Origin: an alpha proteobacterium U9-1i
GTDB lineage: Bacteria; Pseudomonadota; Alphaproteobacteria; Caulobacterales; Aquidulcibacteraceae
Length of the DNA stretch: 64,000 bases
Direction: 5' to 3'
NCBI GenBank assembly: GCA_000974665.1
Contig: BBSY01000003.1
Span: 62,001 to 126,000 of the forward strand
The notes under the pieces are model-generated. The model ran no database searches, was not told the origin of the DNA, and saw only the letters and a list, made by a program, of their open reading frames with translations. How positions within the stretch are numbered: the stretch's first letter is position 1; each line of letters begins with the position of its first letter. Both the position numbers and the translations under genes were made by a program. Positions 51,332 through 59,650 of this stretch are shown here, piece by piece.

Positions 51332-51649
51332 ATGTGGGCCAAATCCCTCCTCCTCGCCGCCGTCATGGCCATCAGTTCGATGGTCCTGCCGGGTCTAGGC
51401 GGCGCATCGAGCGCACAAAGCGTCCAGCCTGGCTGGATGGTGCCGGTGCAGGACCGCGGCCAACGCGCGGCAAACGTCATGTCGATGCGCGAAGCCGCCG
51501 ATCTGGTGCGCAGTCGCTACGGCGGTCGCTTGCTCAACGCGAGCCGTGAGGACAACGGAAACCGCGTGATATATGTGCTGGTCTGGGAACTCCCGAGCGG
51601 CGACCGGCGCGACTTCCGCGTCGACGCCGCAACTGGGCAGATCAGTTAA
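51332..51649 (+). CDS. Secreted PepSY-like protein
   Basis: Product of 105 residues with signal peptide MWAKSLLLAAVMAISSMVLPGLGGASSAQS. The mature part ends in one PepSY-type unit: MREAADLVRSRYGGRLLNASREDNGNRVIYVLVWELPSGDRRDFRVDAATGQIS. It lies 9 bases upstream of a response regulator; PepSY proteins next to two-component genes are often periplasmic modulators or targets of that system. Confidence 0.85.
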   Translation: MWAKSLLLAAVMAISSMVLPGLGGASSAQSVQPGWMVPVQDRGQRAANVMSMREAADLVRSRYGGRLLNASREDNGNRVIYVLVWELPSGDRRDFRVDAATGQIS

Positions 51650-51658
51650 GGATCGCGC

Positions 51659-52330
51659 ATGAGGGTGCTCGTCGTCGAGGACGATAAGAATCTCCGGGAG
51701 CAGCTTACGGCTGCTCTTACCGATGCTGGCTACACTGTCGACGCGGCTGACAATGGCGAGGATGGCCAGTTCATGGGCGAGACCGAGCCCTATGACCTCG
51801 CAATTCTGGATCTTGGCCTGCCGCAAGTTGATGGCCTGACCATCCTGAAGGCATGGCGCAAGGAAGGCCGCTCGCTGCCGGTATTAATCCTCTCGGCGCG
51901 TGATCGCTGGAGCGAGAAGGTCGAAGGGCTCGATCTTGGCGCCAATGATTATCTCACCAAGCCGTTCAACATGGCCGAGCTGTTGGCGCGCGTGCGTGCG
52001 CATGTGCGCAAGCAGACGGACCACAAATCTGCGGTGCTTGAGGTTGGCGATCTGCGTTTGAACGCGGCGACCGGGCAAGTGACAGTCAACGGCACGCCAG
52101 TGAAGTTGACGGCCTATCAGTACAAGGTGCTCGATTATCTCATGCACCACGCTGGACGCATCGTCTCGCGCACCGAGCTGACCGAGAAGATCTACAGCCA
52201 AGACCATGAGCGCGATTCCAACACCATTGAAGTGTTCATCGGCATTCTGCGCCGAAAGATCGGCTCTAACCGCATCATCACCGAGAAGGGTCTGGGGTAT
52301 CGCCTCATCGATCCCGCGACCGAGCAGTGA
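51659..52330 (+). CDS. OmpR-family response regulator
   Basis: Product of 223 residues. Receiver: VVEDD acid pocket, phospho-acceptor D51 in LAILDLGLPQVDG, Lys in NDYLTKPF. Winged helix: LTAYQYKVLDYLMHHAGRIVSRTELTEKIYSQDHERDSNTIEVFIGILRRKIG, typical of PhoP/QseB types. The stop overlaps the kinase start by 4 bases, and a PepSY gene precedes. Confidence 0.95.
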   Translation: MRVLVVEDDKNLREQLTAALTDAGYTVDAADNGEDGQFMGETEPYDLAILDLGLPQVDGLTILKAWRKEGRSLPVLILSARDRWSEKVEGLDLGANDYLTKPFNMAELLARVRAHVRKQTDHKSAVLEVGDLRLNAATGQVTVNGTPVKLTAYQYKVLDYLMHHAGRIVSRTELTEKIYSQDHERDSNTIEVFIGILRRKIGSNRIITEKGLGYRLIDPATEQ

Positions 52331-53778
52331 CTGAAGGGCGGCCTGCGTTCGTCGAGCGCTTTGGGCAATTGATCCGCCGTTCGCTGGCGGCGCGCCTATT
52401 CACGATCGCGATCATCAGCGTTGTTATCTTGATTGCCGTGGGTTGGATTGCCTATGGGCAGTTCAATCGTCAGATCATGCGCATCCTGATCGATCCGGAA
52501 ATTTCCAGCGTCGCCGACAATCTCGTCGCCAATGCCGGGCCGGGTTTGTCGGGCGAGATTATCCTCACAGATCTCCCTTACGATCCGCGTTACCTGCAGC
52601 CGCTTAGCGGGCGCTACTTTCAGATCGCGCGGATCGGCTCGGACGGCGCGCTCGATGTGCAGGTGATCTCGCCGTCCTTGTTCGACGTCACCATCGATCT
52701 GGATCAGAAGGTGCTGCAAAGCCTGATCAGCGACGACGCAAATCGCGCCGAGTTCGTCGACCAGAAAGGTCCGGACGCGGAGCCGCTGCGCATTTTGGCG
52801 CGGGTCGCGCGGGTGCCGAATGTCGAAGGCCGGTTTCTATTTCTTGTCGGCGTCGCGCCGCGTGCGATCTTGGCGCCTGCGGCCAACGCGGCGGCGCTCG
52901 CGTTCGCCGCGTTCATCGCCTTCTGCGCGCTCGCGGTGGCGGCTGTGACGGCGTTGCAGGTGCGGGTGGGTTTGGCGCCGTTGCGGAAACTCACCGGCGA
53001 TATCGCCGACGTGCGGCGCGGGCAGACTGAGCGTCTCACCGGCGACTACGCTGCGGAACTCCAGCCGGTGGCGCATGAACTAAACGCGCTCGTGGACCAC
53101 AATCGCGAAGTCGTGGAGCGCGCGCGACGGCACGTGGGTAATCTTGCGCACGCGCTCAAAACGCCAATTGCCGTGCTCAAAAATGCGGCCGGCGACGCCA
53201 AAGCCGACGATGGCGTGATGCGCCAGTCGATCGAGGAAATGGAAGGCTTTGTCGAGCGCCAGCTCCGTCGCGCCCGCGTCGCCGCACGCGCCGAAGCGCG
53301 CGCCGGCCCGCAAGCCACAACGATCGGCTACCGCACGCCGGTGCTGCAGAACCTCGAAGACCTCATTTTCATGATGGAGCAGAAATACGATCACCAGAAA
53401 GCCATCGACATCTCGATCGAAGCCGAAGGCGATGTGACGTTCCGGGGCGAACGCGAAGACTTGTTGGAGATGGCGGCCAATCTGATCGACAACGCCTGCA
53501 AGTACGGGAGAAGCCAAGTCATTGTACGCTTGCTGCCGCCGTTCGAGAGCGATGGGTTGATGGAGATCGTTGTCGAGGACGACGGGCCTGGGCTAACCGA
53601 GGAAGACGTCGCCAAGGTCATGGAGCGCGGCGCGAGGCTCGATGAAGCAGCGCCCGGGCAGGGGCTTGGCCTTTCCATCCTCCGCGAAACCGTCGACCTC
53701 TACGCTGGCGAGCTTGTCTTTGAGCGAGGTCAATTGGGCGGTCTCAAAGCGCGCCTGCGGCTTCCCGCCACGGATTGA
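52327..53778 (+). CDS. PhoQ-like sensor histidine kinase
   Basis: Inner-membrane kinase of 483 residues. Helix 1 about 20-42, a periplasmic sensor part of about 130 residues, helix 2 about 178-205, HAMP, then the H-box RRHVGNLAHALKTPIAVLKNAA, which resembles PhoQ rather than EnvZ. ATPase: EMAANLIDNACKYG (N), VEDDGPGLTEED (G1), PGQGLGLSILRETVDLYAGEL (G2). Start GTG 52327. Signal unknown; a PhoPQ-like response to envelope or cation stress is plausible. Confidence 0.92.
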   Translation: MTEGRPAFVERFGQLIRRSLAARLFTIAIISVVILIAVGWIAYGQFNRQIMRILIDPEISSVADNLVANAGPGLSGEIILTDLPYDPRYLQPLSGRYFQIARIGSDGALDVQVISPSLFDVTIDLDQKVLQSLISDDANRAEFVDQKGPDAEPLRILARVARVPNVEGRFLFLVGVAPRAILAPAANAAALAFAAFIAFCALAVAAVTALQVRVGLAPLRKLTGDIADVRRGQTERLTGDYAAELQPVAHELNALVDHNREVVERARRHVGNLAHALKTPIAVLKNAAGDAKADDGVMRQSIEEMEGFVERQLRRARVAARAEARAGPQATTIGYRTPVLQNLEDLIFMMEQKYDHQKAIDISIEAEGDVTFRGEREDLLEMAANLIDNACKYGRSQVIVRLLPPFESDGLMEIVVEDDGPGLTEEDVAKVMERGARLDEAAPGQGLGLSILRETVDLYAGELVFERGQLGGLKARLRLPATD

Positions 53779-53809
53779 GGCGCGCTCGCCGAACGGGTAA
53801 GCCTCGCTC

Positions 53810-54484
53810 ATGGGTTCGGCGCTCAGTGTGTTTGTTGTCGCGGCGCTGCTGTGCGCCGGCGCCTCGCTGTGGTTGTTGGGCGCTTACCGCCGCGCGGACG
53901 AGGCCGCCAAGCCAGGGCCCGCGCTGCTTGTTTGCGTTGTTGTGTCGGCGGCCGCCTTGGCAGGCTACGTATTGATCGGGCGGCCTGAACTGGCGGACGC
54001 CGCCTATTCCGAGCGCCTCGACGCCCTGAAGCAACGCGACCCGACGAGCTATAGCGCCGATGAAGCCCTTGCTATTCTCGCAGAGGCGGCGCGCGAAGAG
54101 CCGCGTGACCCGCGCCCGCATCTCTATTCGGGTCAAGTGTTGCTCGACTCCGGTCGCGCCGAAGAAGCGGCGCGCGCCTTCGACGCAGCATTGCGGCGCG
54201 ATCCGGACATGACGGAAGCCATGTTGGGGCTGGCGCGCTCGATGGTGCAGATCGATGGCGGCCGCGTGTCCGACGATGCGCGCAGCCTGTTCGAACAAGT
54301 CGCCGCCACCTCGAACGATCCAGCGCCGTGGATTTATCAGGCCATGTCGGCGATGCAGTCTGGCGATGAGGCGGGCGCGCGTCGCTTCTGGGGCGAGGCG
54401 CTGACGCGCATGGCGCCAGACGATCCCCGGCGTGAGATGGCCGGCCGTATGAGCCGTGGCGAAGCCGTGGACGGAGAGAACTAG
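53810..54484 (+). CDS. ccmI: Cytochrome c maturation protein CcmI (CycH), TPR
   Basis: Product of 224 residues, shorter than enterobacterial CcmH/CcmI fusions. Two N-terminal membrane helices (about 5-25 and 38-58), then TPR repeats (RDPRPHLYSGQVLLDSGRAEEAARAFDAALRRDPDMTEAMLGLAR; SNDPAPWIYQAMSAMQSGDEAGARRFWGEALTRMAPDDP). The TPR part presents apocytochrome c. It opens the ccmI-E-F-H run; its stop abuts the ccmE start. Confidence 0.9.
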   Translation: MGSALSVFVVAALLCAGASLWLLGAYRRADEAAKPGPALLVCVVVSAAALAGYVLIGRPELADAAYSERLDALKQRDPTSYSADEALAILAEAAREEPRDPRPHLYSGQVLLDSGRAEEAARAFDAALRRDPDMTEAMLGLARSMVQIDGGRVSDDARSLFEQVAATSNDPAPWIYQAMSAMQSGDEAGARRFWGEALTRMAPDDPRREMAGRMSRGEAVDGEN

Positions 54485-54925
54485 GTGCGGCGGAGGAACC
54501 AGCGGCTCATGTTCATTGGCGCGGCGGGTGCGCTGCTCGTGATCGCCGCCGTGCTTACGTTTGTCGGATTGCGCGATCAGATCGTCTATTTCGTCGCGCC
54601 TTCCGAATTGGCCGAGAAGGCGCAAGCCGGCCAACGCATTCGGCTCGGCGGCTTGGTTTCCGAAGGATCACTGCAGCGCGACGGCGACGGCGCGGTGCGC
54701 TTTGATGTCACCGATGGCGTGCAAACTGTAAGCGTGCGCTACGAAGGGCTTTTGCCGGACCTGTTCCGCGAAGGCCAAGGGGTCGTCGCAGAGGGTGTGT
54801 GGAACCCCGGCCGCGCTTTCGAGGCGCAGCGTGTGCTCGCCAAGCACGATGAAACCTACATGCCGCGCGAAGTCGCCGAAGCGCTGAAGCAACGCGGCGA
54901 ATGGAAAGGCGCTGAAGCGCCATGA
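54485..54925 (+). CDS. ccmE: Cytochrome c maturation haem chaperone CcmE
   Basis: Product of 146 residues: membrane anchor about 9-29, then an OB-fold (AGQRIRLGGLVSEGSLQRDGDGAVRFDVTDGVQTVSVRYEGLLPDLFREGQGVVAEGVWN) and the haem-binding LAKHDETYMPREV with the His that binds haem covalently and the nearby Tyr. Start GTG 54485; overlaps ccmF by 4 bases. Confidence 0.97.
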   Translation: MRRRNQRLMFIGAAGALLVIAAVLTFVGLRDQIVYFVAPSELAEKAQAGQRIRLGGLVSEGSLQRDGDGAVRFDVTDGVQTVSVRYEGLLPDLFREGQGVVAEGVWNPGRAFEAQRVLAKHDETYMPREVAEALKQRGEWKGAEAP

Positions 54926-56853
54926 TCACCGAAATCGGTGCGTTCGCCGCGATCCTTGCTCTTGCGCTTTGCTTCGCGCAGGGCGTGTTGGGGTTGATGG
55001 CGAAGGATCGTCAAGCGTGGGGCGCCGCGGCGGGCGCCGTCGCGCAGGCCGCGGCGGCGGCGATGGTGTTGTCGTTCGTGTGCTTGGTCGCGGCGTTCGT
55101 GCGGTCTGACTTTTCGCTCGCGGTCGTCGTCGCCAATTCTCACATCGACAAGCCGCTCATCTACAAAATCGCCGGCGCGTGGGGAAACCACGAGGGTTCG
55201 ATGCTCTTATGGTGCATGGTTTCGGCGATCTTCGCGGCAGTGATGGCCTCGGCGCGCGGCGCGCAGAATTTTGGGCTGTGGACGAAAGCGGTCGGCGTGC
55301 AGGGGCTCGTGACGGCGGGCGCGCTGATTTACACCTTGGCGCTGTCCAATCCGTTTGCGCGCCTCGATCCAGCGCCACTCCAAGGTTCGGGCCTCAATCC
55401 GCTGTTGCAAGACCCCGCGCTCGCTGCGCATCCGCCGATGCTTTACCTTGGTTATGTCGGCATGAGCGCGCCATTCTCGCTTGCGCTCGCCGCTTTGCTT
55501 GAGGGGCGTGCTGATCAAGCGTGGGCGCGCGCGTTGCGTCCCTGGACGTTGATCGCCTGGACTTGCCTCACCTTCGGCATCGCCCTTGGTTCGTACTGGG
55601 CTTATTACGAATTGGGATGGGGCGGTTGGTGGTTTTGGGACCCGGTCGAGAACGCCAGCTTCATGCCGTGGCTTGTCGCGTGCGCTTTGGTGCATTCCGC
55701 CATCGTCACCGAGCGTCGCGGCTCACTCGCGAGTTGGACGATCCTGTTGGCGATCCTTGGCTTCGGCTTCGCGCTGCTCGGGACCTTTCTGGTACGCTCT
55801 GGCGTGCTCACCTCCGTGCACGCATTCGCGGTTGATCCCGAGCGCGGCGTCGCCGTTCTGGTATTGCTCGCGATCGCACTTGGCGCCGGGTTTGGTCTCT
55901 ACGCGTGGCGTGCGCCGCGGCTTGCGCATCCGGCCGGGTTCGCCGCCGTCAGCCGCGAGAGCATGTTGGTTTGGAACAATTTTGGCTTAGCGATCGCGGC
56001 GGGCGTCGTGCTGATCGGCACGATCTACCCGTTAGTCGTCGAGGCGGCTGGCGGCGGCCTGATTTCGGTCGGTCCGCCGTTTTTCAATCTCACCGTCGCG
56101 CCGATCCTCGCGCTGTTGTTTTTGGTGCTGCCATTTGGGCCGATGTTGTCGTGGCGCGTGGGTGACATTGGCGCGGCCGCGCGGCGTCTGGCGCCGGCAG
56201 CGGTGCTGGCTGTGGCGACTTTGATCGCGACGCTCGTTCTCGCGCGCGGAAACGGCTTTGCGGCGATTGGCCTGGCGATTGGCGTGTGGCTTGTCATCGG
56301 CGGGCTGATCTACCTTTGGACACGCCTACAGCGCGGTGGTGGATCCGCCTTGGCCAAGTTCGCGCTTCTGCCACTTGCCGTGTGGTCCATGAGTGTGGCG
56401 CACATTGGCGCCGGCGTGCTCACGATCGGCGCAGTGGCAGAGACGGCGTTTCGCGTTGAGCGCACTGTAGCGCTTGCGCCCGGGGAAAGCGTCGACTTCG
56501 AACGCAACCGGCTAACCCTGCTGCAAGTCGGTCAGACTGAGGGCCCCAATTATGATGCGACGCGCGCGACATTCCGCGTGGAGCGTGGAAACGACGTCCG
56601 TACATTGAGCACGGAGCGCCGCTTCTTCCCGACGTCGTCCATGCCAACGACGGAAGTCGGCATACTTCCCCGCATTGACGGCGATCTCTATGTCGCAATC
56701 GGCGAAGCTGTGCGCGGCGAGAGCGGCGCTTGGTCAGCGCGCCTCTATTACAATCCGCTGGTGCAGTTCATTTTCTTCGGCGCTGCGATGATGGGGTTAG
56801 GCGGTGCGCTTAGCCTTGCGGCCGTGGCGCGCCGAAGGAGGGTCGCGACGTGA
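54922..56853 (+). CDS. ccmF: Cytochrome c haem lyase subunit CcmF
   Basis: Integral membrane protein of 643 residues with about 15 helices. The WWD motif GWGGWWFWDPVENASFMPWL and family segments NSHIDKPLIYKIAGAWGNHEGSMLLW, HPPMLYLGYVGMSAPFSLAL and GTFLVRSGVLTSVHAF are present. It takes haem from CcmE for attachment to apocytochrome c. Overlaps ccmH by 4 bases. Confidence 0.98.
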   Translation: MITEIGAFAAILALALCFAQGVLGLMAKDRQAWGAAAGAVAQAAAAAMVLSFVCLVAAFVRSDFSLAVVVANSHIDKPLIYKIAGAWGNHEGSMLLWCMVSAIFAAVMASARGAQNFGLWTKAVGVQGLVTAGALIYTLALSNPFARLDPAPLQGSGLNPLLQDPALAAHPPMLYLGYVGMSAPFSLALAALLEGRADQAWARALRPWTLIAWTCLTFGIALGSYWAYYELGWGGWWFWDPVENASFMPWLVACALVHSAIVTERRGSLASWTILLAILGFGFALLGTFLVRSGVLTSVHAFAVDPERGVAVLVLLAIALGAGFGLYAWRAPRLAHPAGFAAVSRESMLVWNNFGLAIAAGVVLIGTIYPLVVEAAGGGLISVGPPFFNLTVAPILALLFLVLPFGPMLSWRVGDIGAAARRLAPAAVLAVATLIATLVLARGNGFAAIGLAIGVWLVIGGLIYLWTRLQRGGGSALAKFALLPLAVWSMSVAHIGAGVLTIGAVAETAFRVERTVALAPGESVDFERNRLTLLQVGQTEGPNYDATRATFRVERGNDVRTLSTERRFFPTSSMPTTEVGILPRIDGDLYVAIGEAVRGESGAWSARLYYNPLVQFIFFGAAMMGLGGALSLAAVARRRRVAT

Positions 56854-57242
56854 GCGTTTTGGTGATCATCGCCGCGGCGGCGACGCTGGCGCTTGGCGAC
56901 CCGCAGCAAGAGGCGCGGGCGCATGCGTTAGAGCAGGAAATCAGGTGCGTCGTTTGCCAGAACGAGCCGATCGCCCAATCAACCGCCGAGATCGCTGGTG
57001 ATATGCGCAATCTGGTTAGAGAGCGTGTGGCGGCGGGCGACACCGACGCCGAAATACGAACCTTCTTCCGCCAGCGGTACGGCGACTTCGTCCTGTTTCG
57101 TCCCCCGTTTGACGCGCGGACGTGGGCGCTGTGGGCAGCCCCCCTGGTGCTTATCCTGGCGGGCCTGTTCTGGATCGCCGGCCTTCGTCGAAGTAGAAAG
57201 GCCGGCGGCGAGGTTTTCGTGCCCGAGGAAGGCGAACGCTGA
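56850..57242 (+). CDS. ccmH: Cytochrome c maturation protein CcmH (CycL)
   Basis: Product of 130 residues: short signal/anchor, then the redox motif EIRCVVCQNEPIAQSTAEIAGDMRNLVRERVAAGDTDAEIRTFFRQRYGDFVLFRPPFD, and a C-terminal helix (LWAAPLVLILAGLFWIAGLRR). It keeps apocytochrome thiols reduced. Start GTG 56850. No ccmG/dsbE gene lies between ccmF and ccmH, unlike many operons. Confidence 0.96.
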   Translation: MSVLVIIAAAATLALGDPQQEARAHALEQEIRCVVCQNEPIAQSTAEIAGDMRNLVRERVAAGDTDAEIRTFFRQRYGDFVLFRPPFDARTWALWAAPLVLILAGLFWIAGLRRSRKAGGEVFVPEEGER

Positions 57243-57340
57243 ACCCGTCGCCAAAACTGGTCGGTTGGCAGAAAAAATTAGCCCAATCCGACGCTTCTCC
57301 CCAAAAAAGCCGCCGAGACTTGCAGTCTGAGAACGCAACT

Positions 57341-57377
57341 TCGCCTTAAACGACCCCTACGCGGAGGTTTAAGGCGA
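57341..57377. promoter_or_regulatory. 11-bp perfect inverted repeat upstream of degP
   Basis: TCGCCTTAAAC (57341-57351), 15 bases, GTTTAAGGCGA (57367-57377). It lies 15 bases upstream of a candidate -35 and about 70 bases before the degP ATG. An operator for the downstream response regulator is a fair guess; the stem without a T-run argues against a ccm terminator. Confidence 0.45.
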
Positions 57378-57391
57378 CCTAAATTAAGGGC

Positions 57392-57420
57392 TTGAAACCC
57401 TCGTAGGCCCGACCTCCTAT
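57392..57420 (+). promoter_or_regulatory. Candidate promoter of degP
   Basis: TTGAAA (57392-57397), 17-bp spacer, TCCTAT (57415-57420), 24 bases before the degP ATG. It sits just downstream of the 11-bp inverted repeat. Spacing is good; the -10 is a moderate match. Confidence 0.35.
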
Positions 57421-57443
57421 CGACGTGCAATTTGAGGACCTCA

Positions 57444-58958
57444 ATGTCTGACGCACCCGCGCAAAAGCTTCTCCGCAGCACCATGATCGCCGGCGGTTCC
57501 GCGCTGGCCCTGTTTGCAGGCATCGCAACCGCCCCGGCGCTGTTCTCCCGCCAGGCGAGCGCCCAGGAAATCGTCGTGGCACCGCCGTCCGGCGCGCCGA
57601 TGAGTTTCGCTGACCTGATTGAACGCGTGCGCCCTGCGGTCGTTTCCATCCAAGTTCGCCAGCGCCCGGGTCAAGGCGGCGACGAGCCGGAAATTGAAGG
57701 CCTGCCGCCGGGCTTTGAGGATTTCTTCCGCGGCCGCCCGAATGGGCCGCAGGGGCAGGCGCCGACCGTTCTGGGCTCGGGCTTCTTCATCAGTGAGAGC
57801 GGCACGATCGTCACCAACCATCACGTGGTCGAAGGCGCCGAGGAAATCACCGTCCGCACCAGCGACGGCGAAGATCACCGCGCTGAACTCGTCGGCTCTG
57901 ACGAACCTACCGATTTGGCGGTCATCCGCGTCATTGGCGGCGGCCGGTTTCCGTTCGTGACCTTCGACGATGCGCGCCACGTTCGTGTCGGCGATTGGGT
58001 TGTGGCGGTCGGCAATCCGTTCGGTCTCGACGGTACCGCTACGGCGGGCATCGTGTCGGCCATGGGCCGGCGCGACGCGGGCAGCTCGGCCTACGTCGAC
58101 TACATGCAGATCGATGCGCCGATCAATCGCGGCAACTCTGGGGGCCCCACGTTCGATCTCTCCGGCAATGTCATTGGCGTCAACAGCGCGATCTTCTCAC
58201 CGACCGGTGGCAGCGTCGGCATTGGCTTTGCCATCCCGTCCGAGACCGCCGCCGCCGTGACCCAGCAATTGCTCCGCAATGGCCGGGTTACGCGCGGTTG
58301 GATTGGCGTCACCATTCAGCCGCTCGACAACGACATTGCCCGCAGCCTGGGTCTGAACAATGCGCGCGGCGCGCTCGTCACGAGCATCGTGCCGGAGGGG
58401 CCAGCCGCTCGTGCTGGCATCCAGCAGGGCGACGTGATCTTGACGTTTGATGGGCACGAGATTTCAGACAATCGCGACCTGACGCAACGCGTCGGCTCCA
58501 CAGCTATCGGCGGCGCCTCTCGCATCGAAGTTCTGCGCAACGGCGCCCGGCGTACGCTGACGCTTCGCCTCCAAGAGCGCCCTTCCGAGCAAGTGCTCGC
58601 CGCAACCAACCCGCGCGCGGCGCCGACACCTGAAAGCGCATCGCCCCCAGGTGTGGCGCAGAGTTCGCTGGGATTGGCCGTTCGCCCAGTTACGCCTGAG
58701 GACCGCACGCGCCTCGAACTAGCCGCGAACGAGGGCGGACTCGTTGTGACATCCGTAACCGCGGGCAGTGATTTGCAGTCGAAAGGCGTCAGCGTCGGAG
58801 ACGTCATCTTGCAAGCGGGCGGCCGCGCCGTTCGCACCGCGGATGATCTCAACACCGCCACTGACACCGCGCGGCGTGCGGGACGACCGCTGCTGTTGCA
58901 GGTGCAAACCCGCAACGGCAACCGGGCTTACGTCGCCACCGAAACCGATCCGGGCTGA
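57444..58958 (+). CDS. degP: DegP/HtrA-type periplasmic serine endoprotease (Do family)
   Basis: Product of 504 residues. An N-terminal hydrophobic segment (about 17-37, IAGGSALALFAGIATAPALF) exports it. Protease triad: His in IVTNHHVVEGAEE, Asp in DEPTDLAVIRV, Ser in NRGNSGGPTFDLSG. PDZ1 about 290-380 (PLDNDIARSLGLNNARGALVTSIVPEGPAARAGIQQGDVILTFDG), PDZ2 about 400-495 (VTAGSDLQSKGVSVGDVILQAGG). ATG 57444 has GAGGA 6 bases upstream. A two-component pair follows 23 bases later, suggesting envelope-stress control. Confidence 0.96.
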   Translation: MSDAPAQKLLRSTMIAGGSALALFAGIATAPALFSRQASAQEIVVAPPSGAPMSFADLIERVRPAVVSIQVRQRPGQGGDEPEIEGLPPGFEDFFRGRPNGPQGQAPTVLGSGFFISESGTIVTNHHVVEGAEEITVRTSDGEDHRAELVGSDEPTDLAVIRVIGGGRFPFVTFDDARHVRVGDWVVAVGNPFGLDGTATAGIVSAMGRRDAGSSAYVDYMQIDAPINRGNSGGPTFDLSGNVIGVNSAIFSPTGGSVGIGFAIPSETAAAVTQQLLRNGRVTRGWIGVTIQPLDNDIARSLGLNNARGALVTSIVPEGPAARAGIQQGDVILTFDGHEISDNRDLTQRVGSTAIGGASRIEVLRNGARRTLTLRLQERPSEQVLAATNPRAAPTPESASPPGVAQSSLGLAVRPVTPEDRTRLELAANEGGLVVTSVTAGSDLQSKGVSVGDVILQAGGRAVRTADDLNTATDTARRAGRPLLLQVQTRNGNRAYVATETDPG

Positions 58959-58981
58959 GGCCAGCAGAAACGGAGACGCTG

Positions 58982-59650
58982 ATGCGAGTTCTTCTGGTCG
59001 AGGACGACAACGATATGGCCGAGAGCCTGCGCGCCACGCTCGCGGGTGACGACCACGAGGTCGAAATCGCGAGCGATGGCGAAGCAGGCGAGGCGATGGC
59101 CGCGGACGGCGCGTTCGACGTGATCGTTCTGGATCGCATGTTGCCGAAAAAGCTTGGCGTCTCGGTCGTGCGGGATTTGCGCGTTCGCGGCGTGTCCACG
59201 CCGGTGCTTATCCTTTCGGCGCTGCATGATGAAGATCATCGCGTCGAGGGCTTGAACGCAGGCGCCAACGACTATCTCGGCAAACCGTTCTCGACGCGGG
59301 AACTGTTGGCGCGCGTTCGCGCGCTTTGGAATGGCCGCAACCGCGAGCCGCAGACCAAGCTCCAGGTCGCCGACCTTGAGATGGATTTGCTGGCGCGGAC
59401 CGTGAAGCGCGGCGGCAAGAAGCTCGACCTGCAGCCGCGCGAATTCCGGTTGCTCGAGTATCTGATGCGTCACGCCGGCCAGACCGTAACGCGCAAGATG
59501 CTGCTCGAGAACGTGTGGGATTATCATTTCGATCCGCAAACGAACGTTATCGATGTGCACATTTCGCGGCTTCGCTCGAAAATCGATCGAGATTTCGCGC
59601 AAACCCTTTTGCACACCGTGAGGGGCTCAGGGTATCGACTGGAGGGATGA
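58982..59650 (+). CDS. OmpR-family response regulator downstream of degP
   Basis: Product of 222 residues. Receiver: VEDD pocket, phospho-acceptor D51 in VIVLDRMLPKKLG, Lys in NDYLGKPF. Winged helix: LQPREFRLLEYLMRHAGQTVTRKMLLENVWDYHFDPQTNVIDVHISRLRSKID, of the CusR/QseB type. GGAGACGCTG precedes the ATG. The stop overlaps the kinase start by 4 bases. Confidence 0.96.
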   Translation: MRVLLVEDDNDMAESLRATLAGDDHEVEIASDGEAGEAMAADGAFDVIVLDRMLPKKLGVSVVRDLRVRGVSTPVLILSALHDEDHRVEGLNAGANDYLGKPFSTRELLARVRALWNGRNREPQTKLQVADLEMDLLARTVKRGGKKLDLQPREFRLLEYLMRHAGQTVTRKMLLENVWDYHFDPQTNVIDVHISRLRSKIDRDFAQTLLHTVRGSGYRLEG

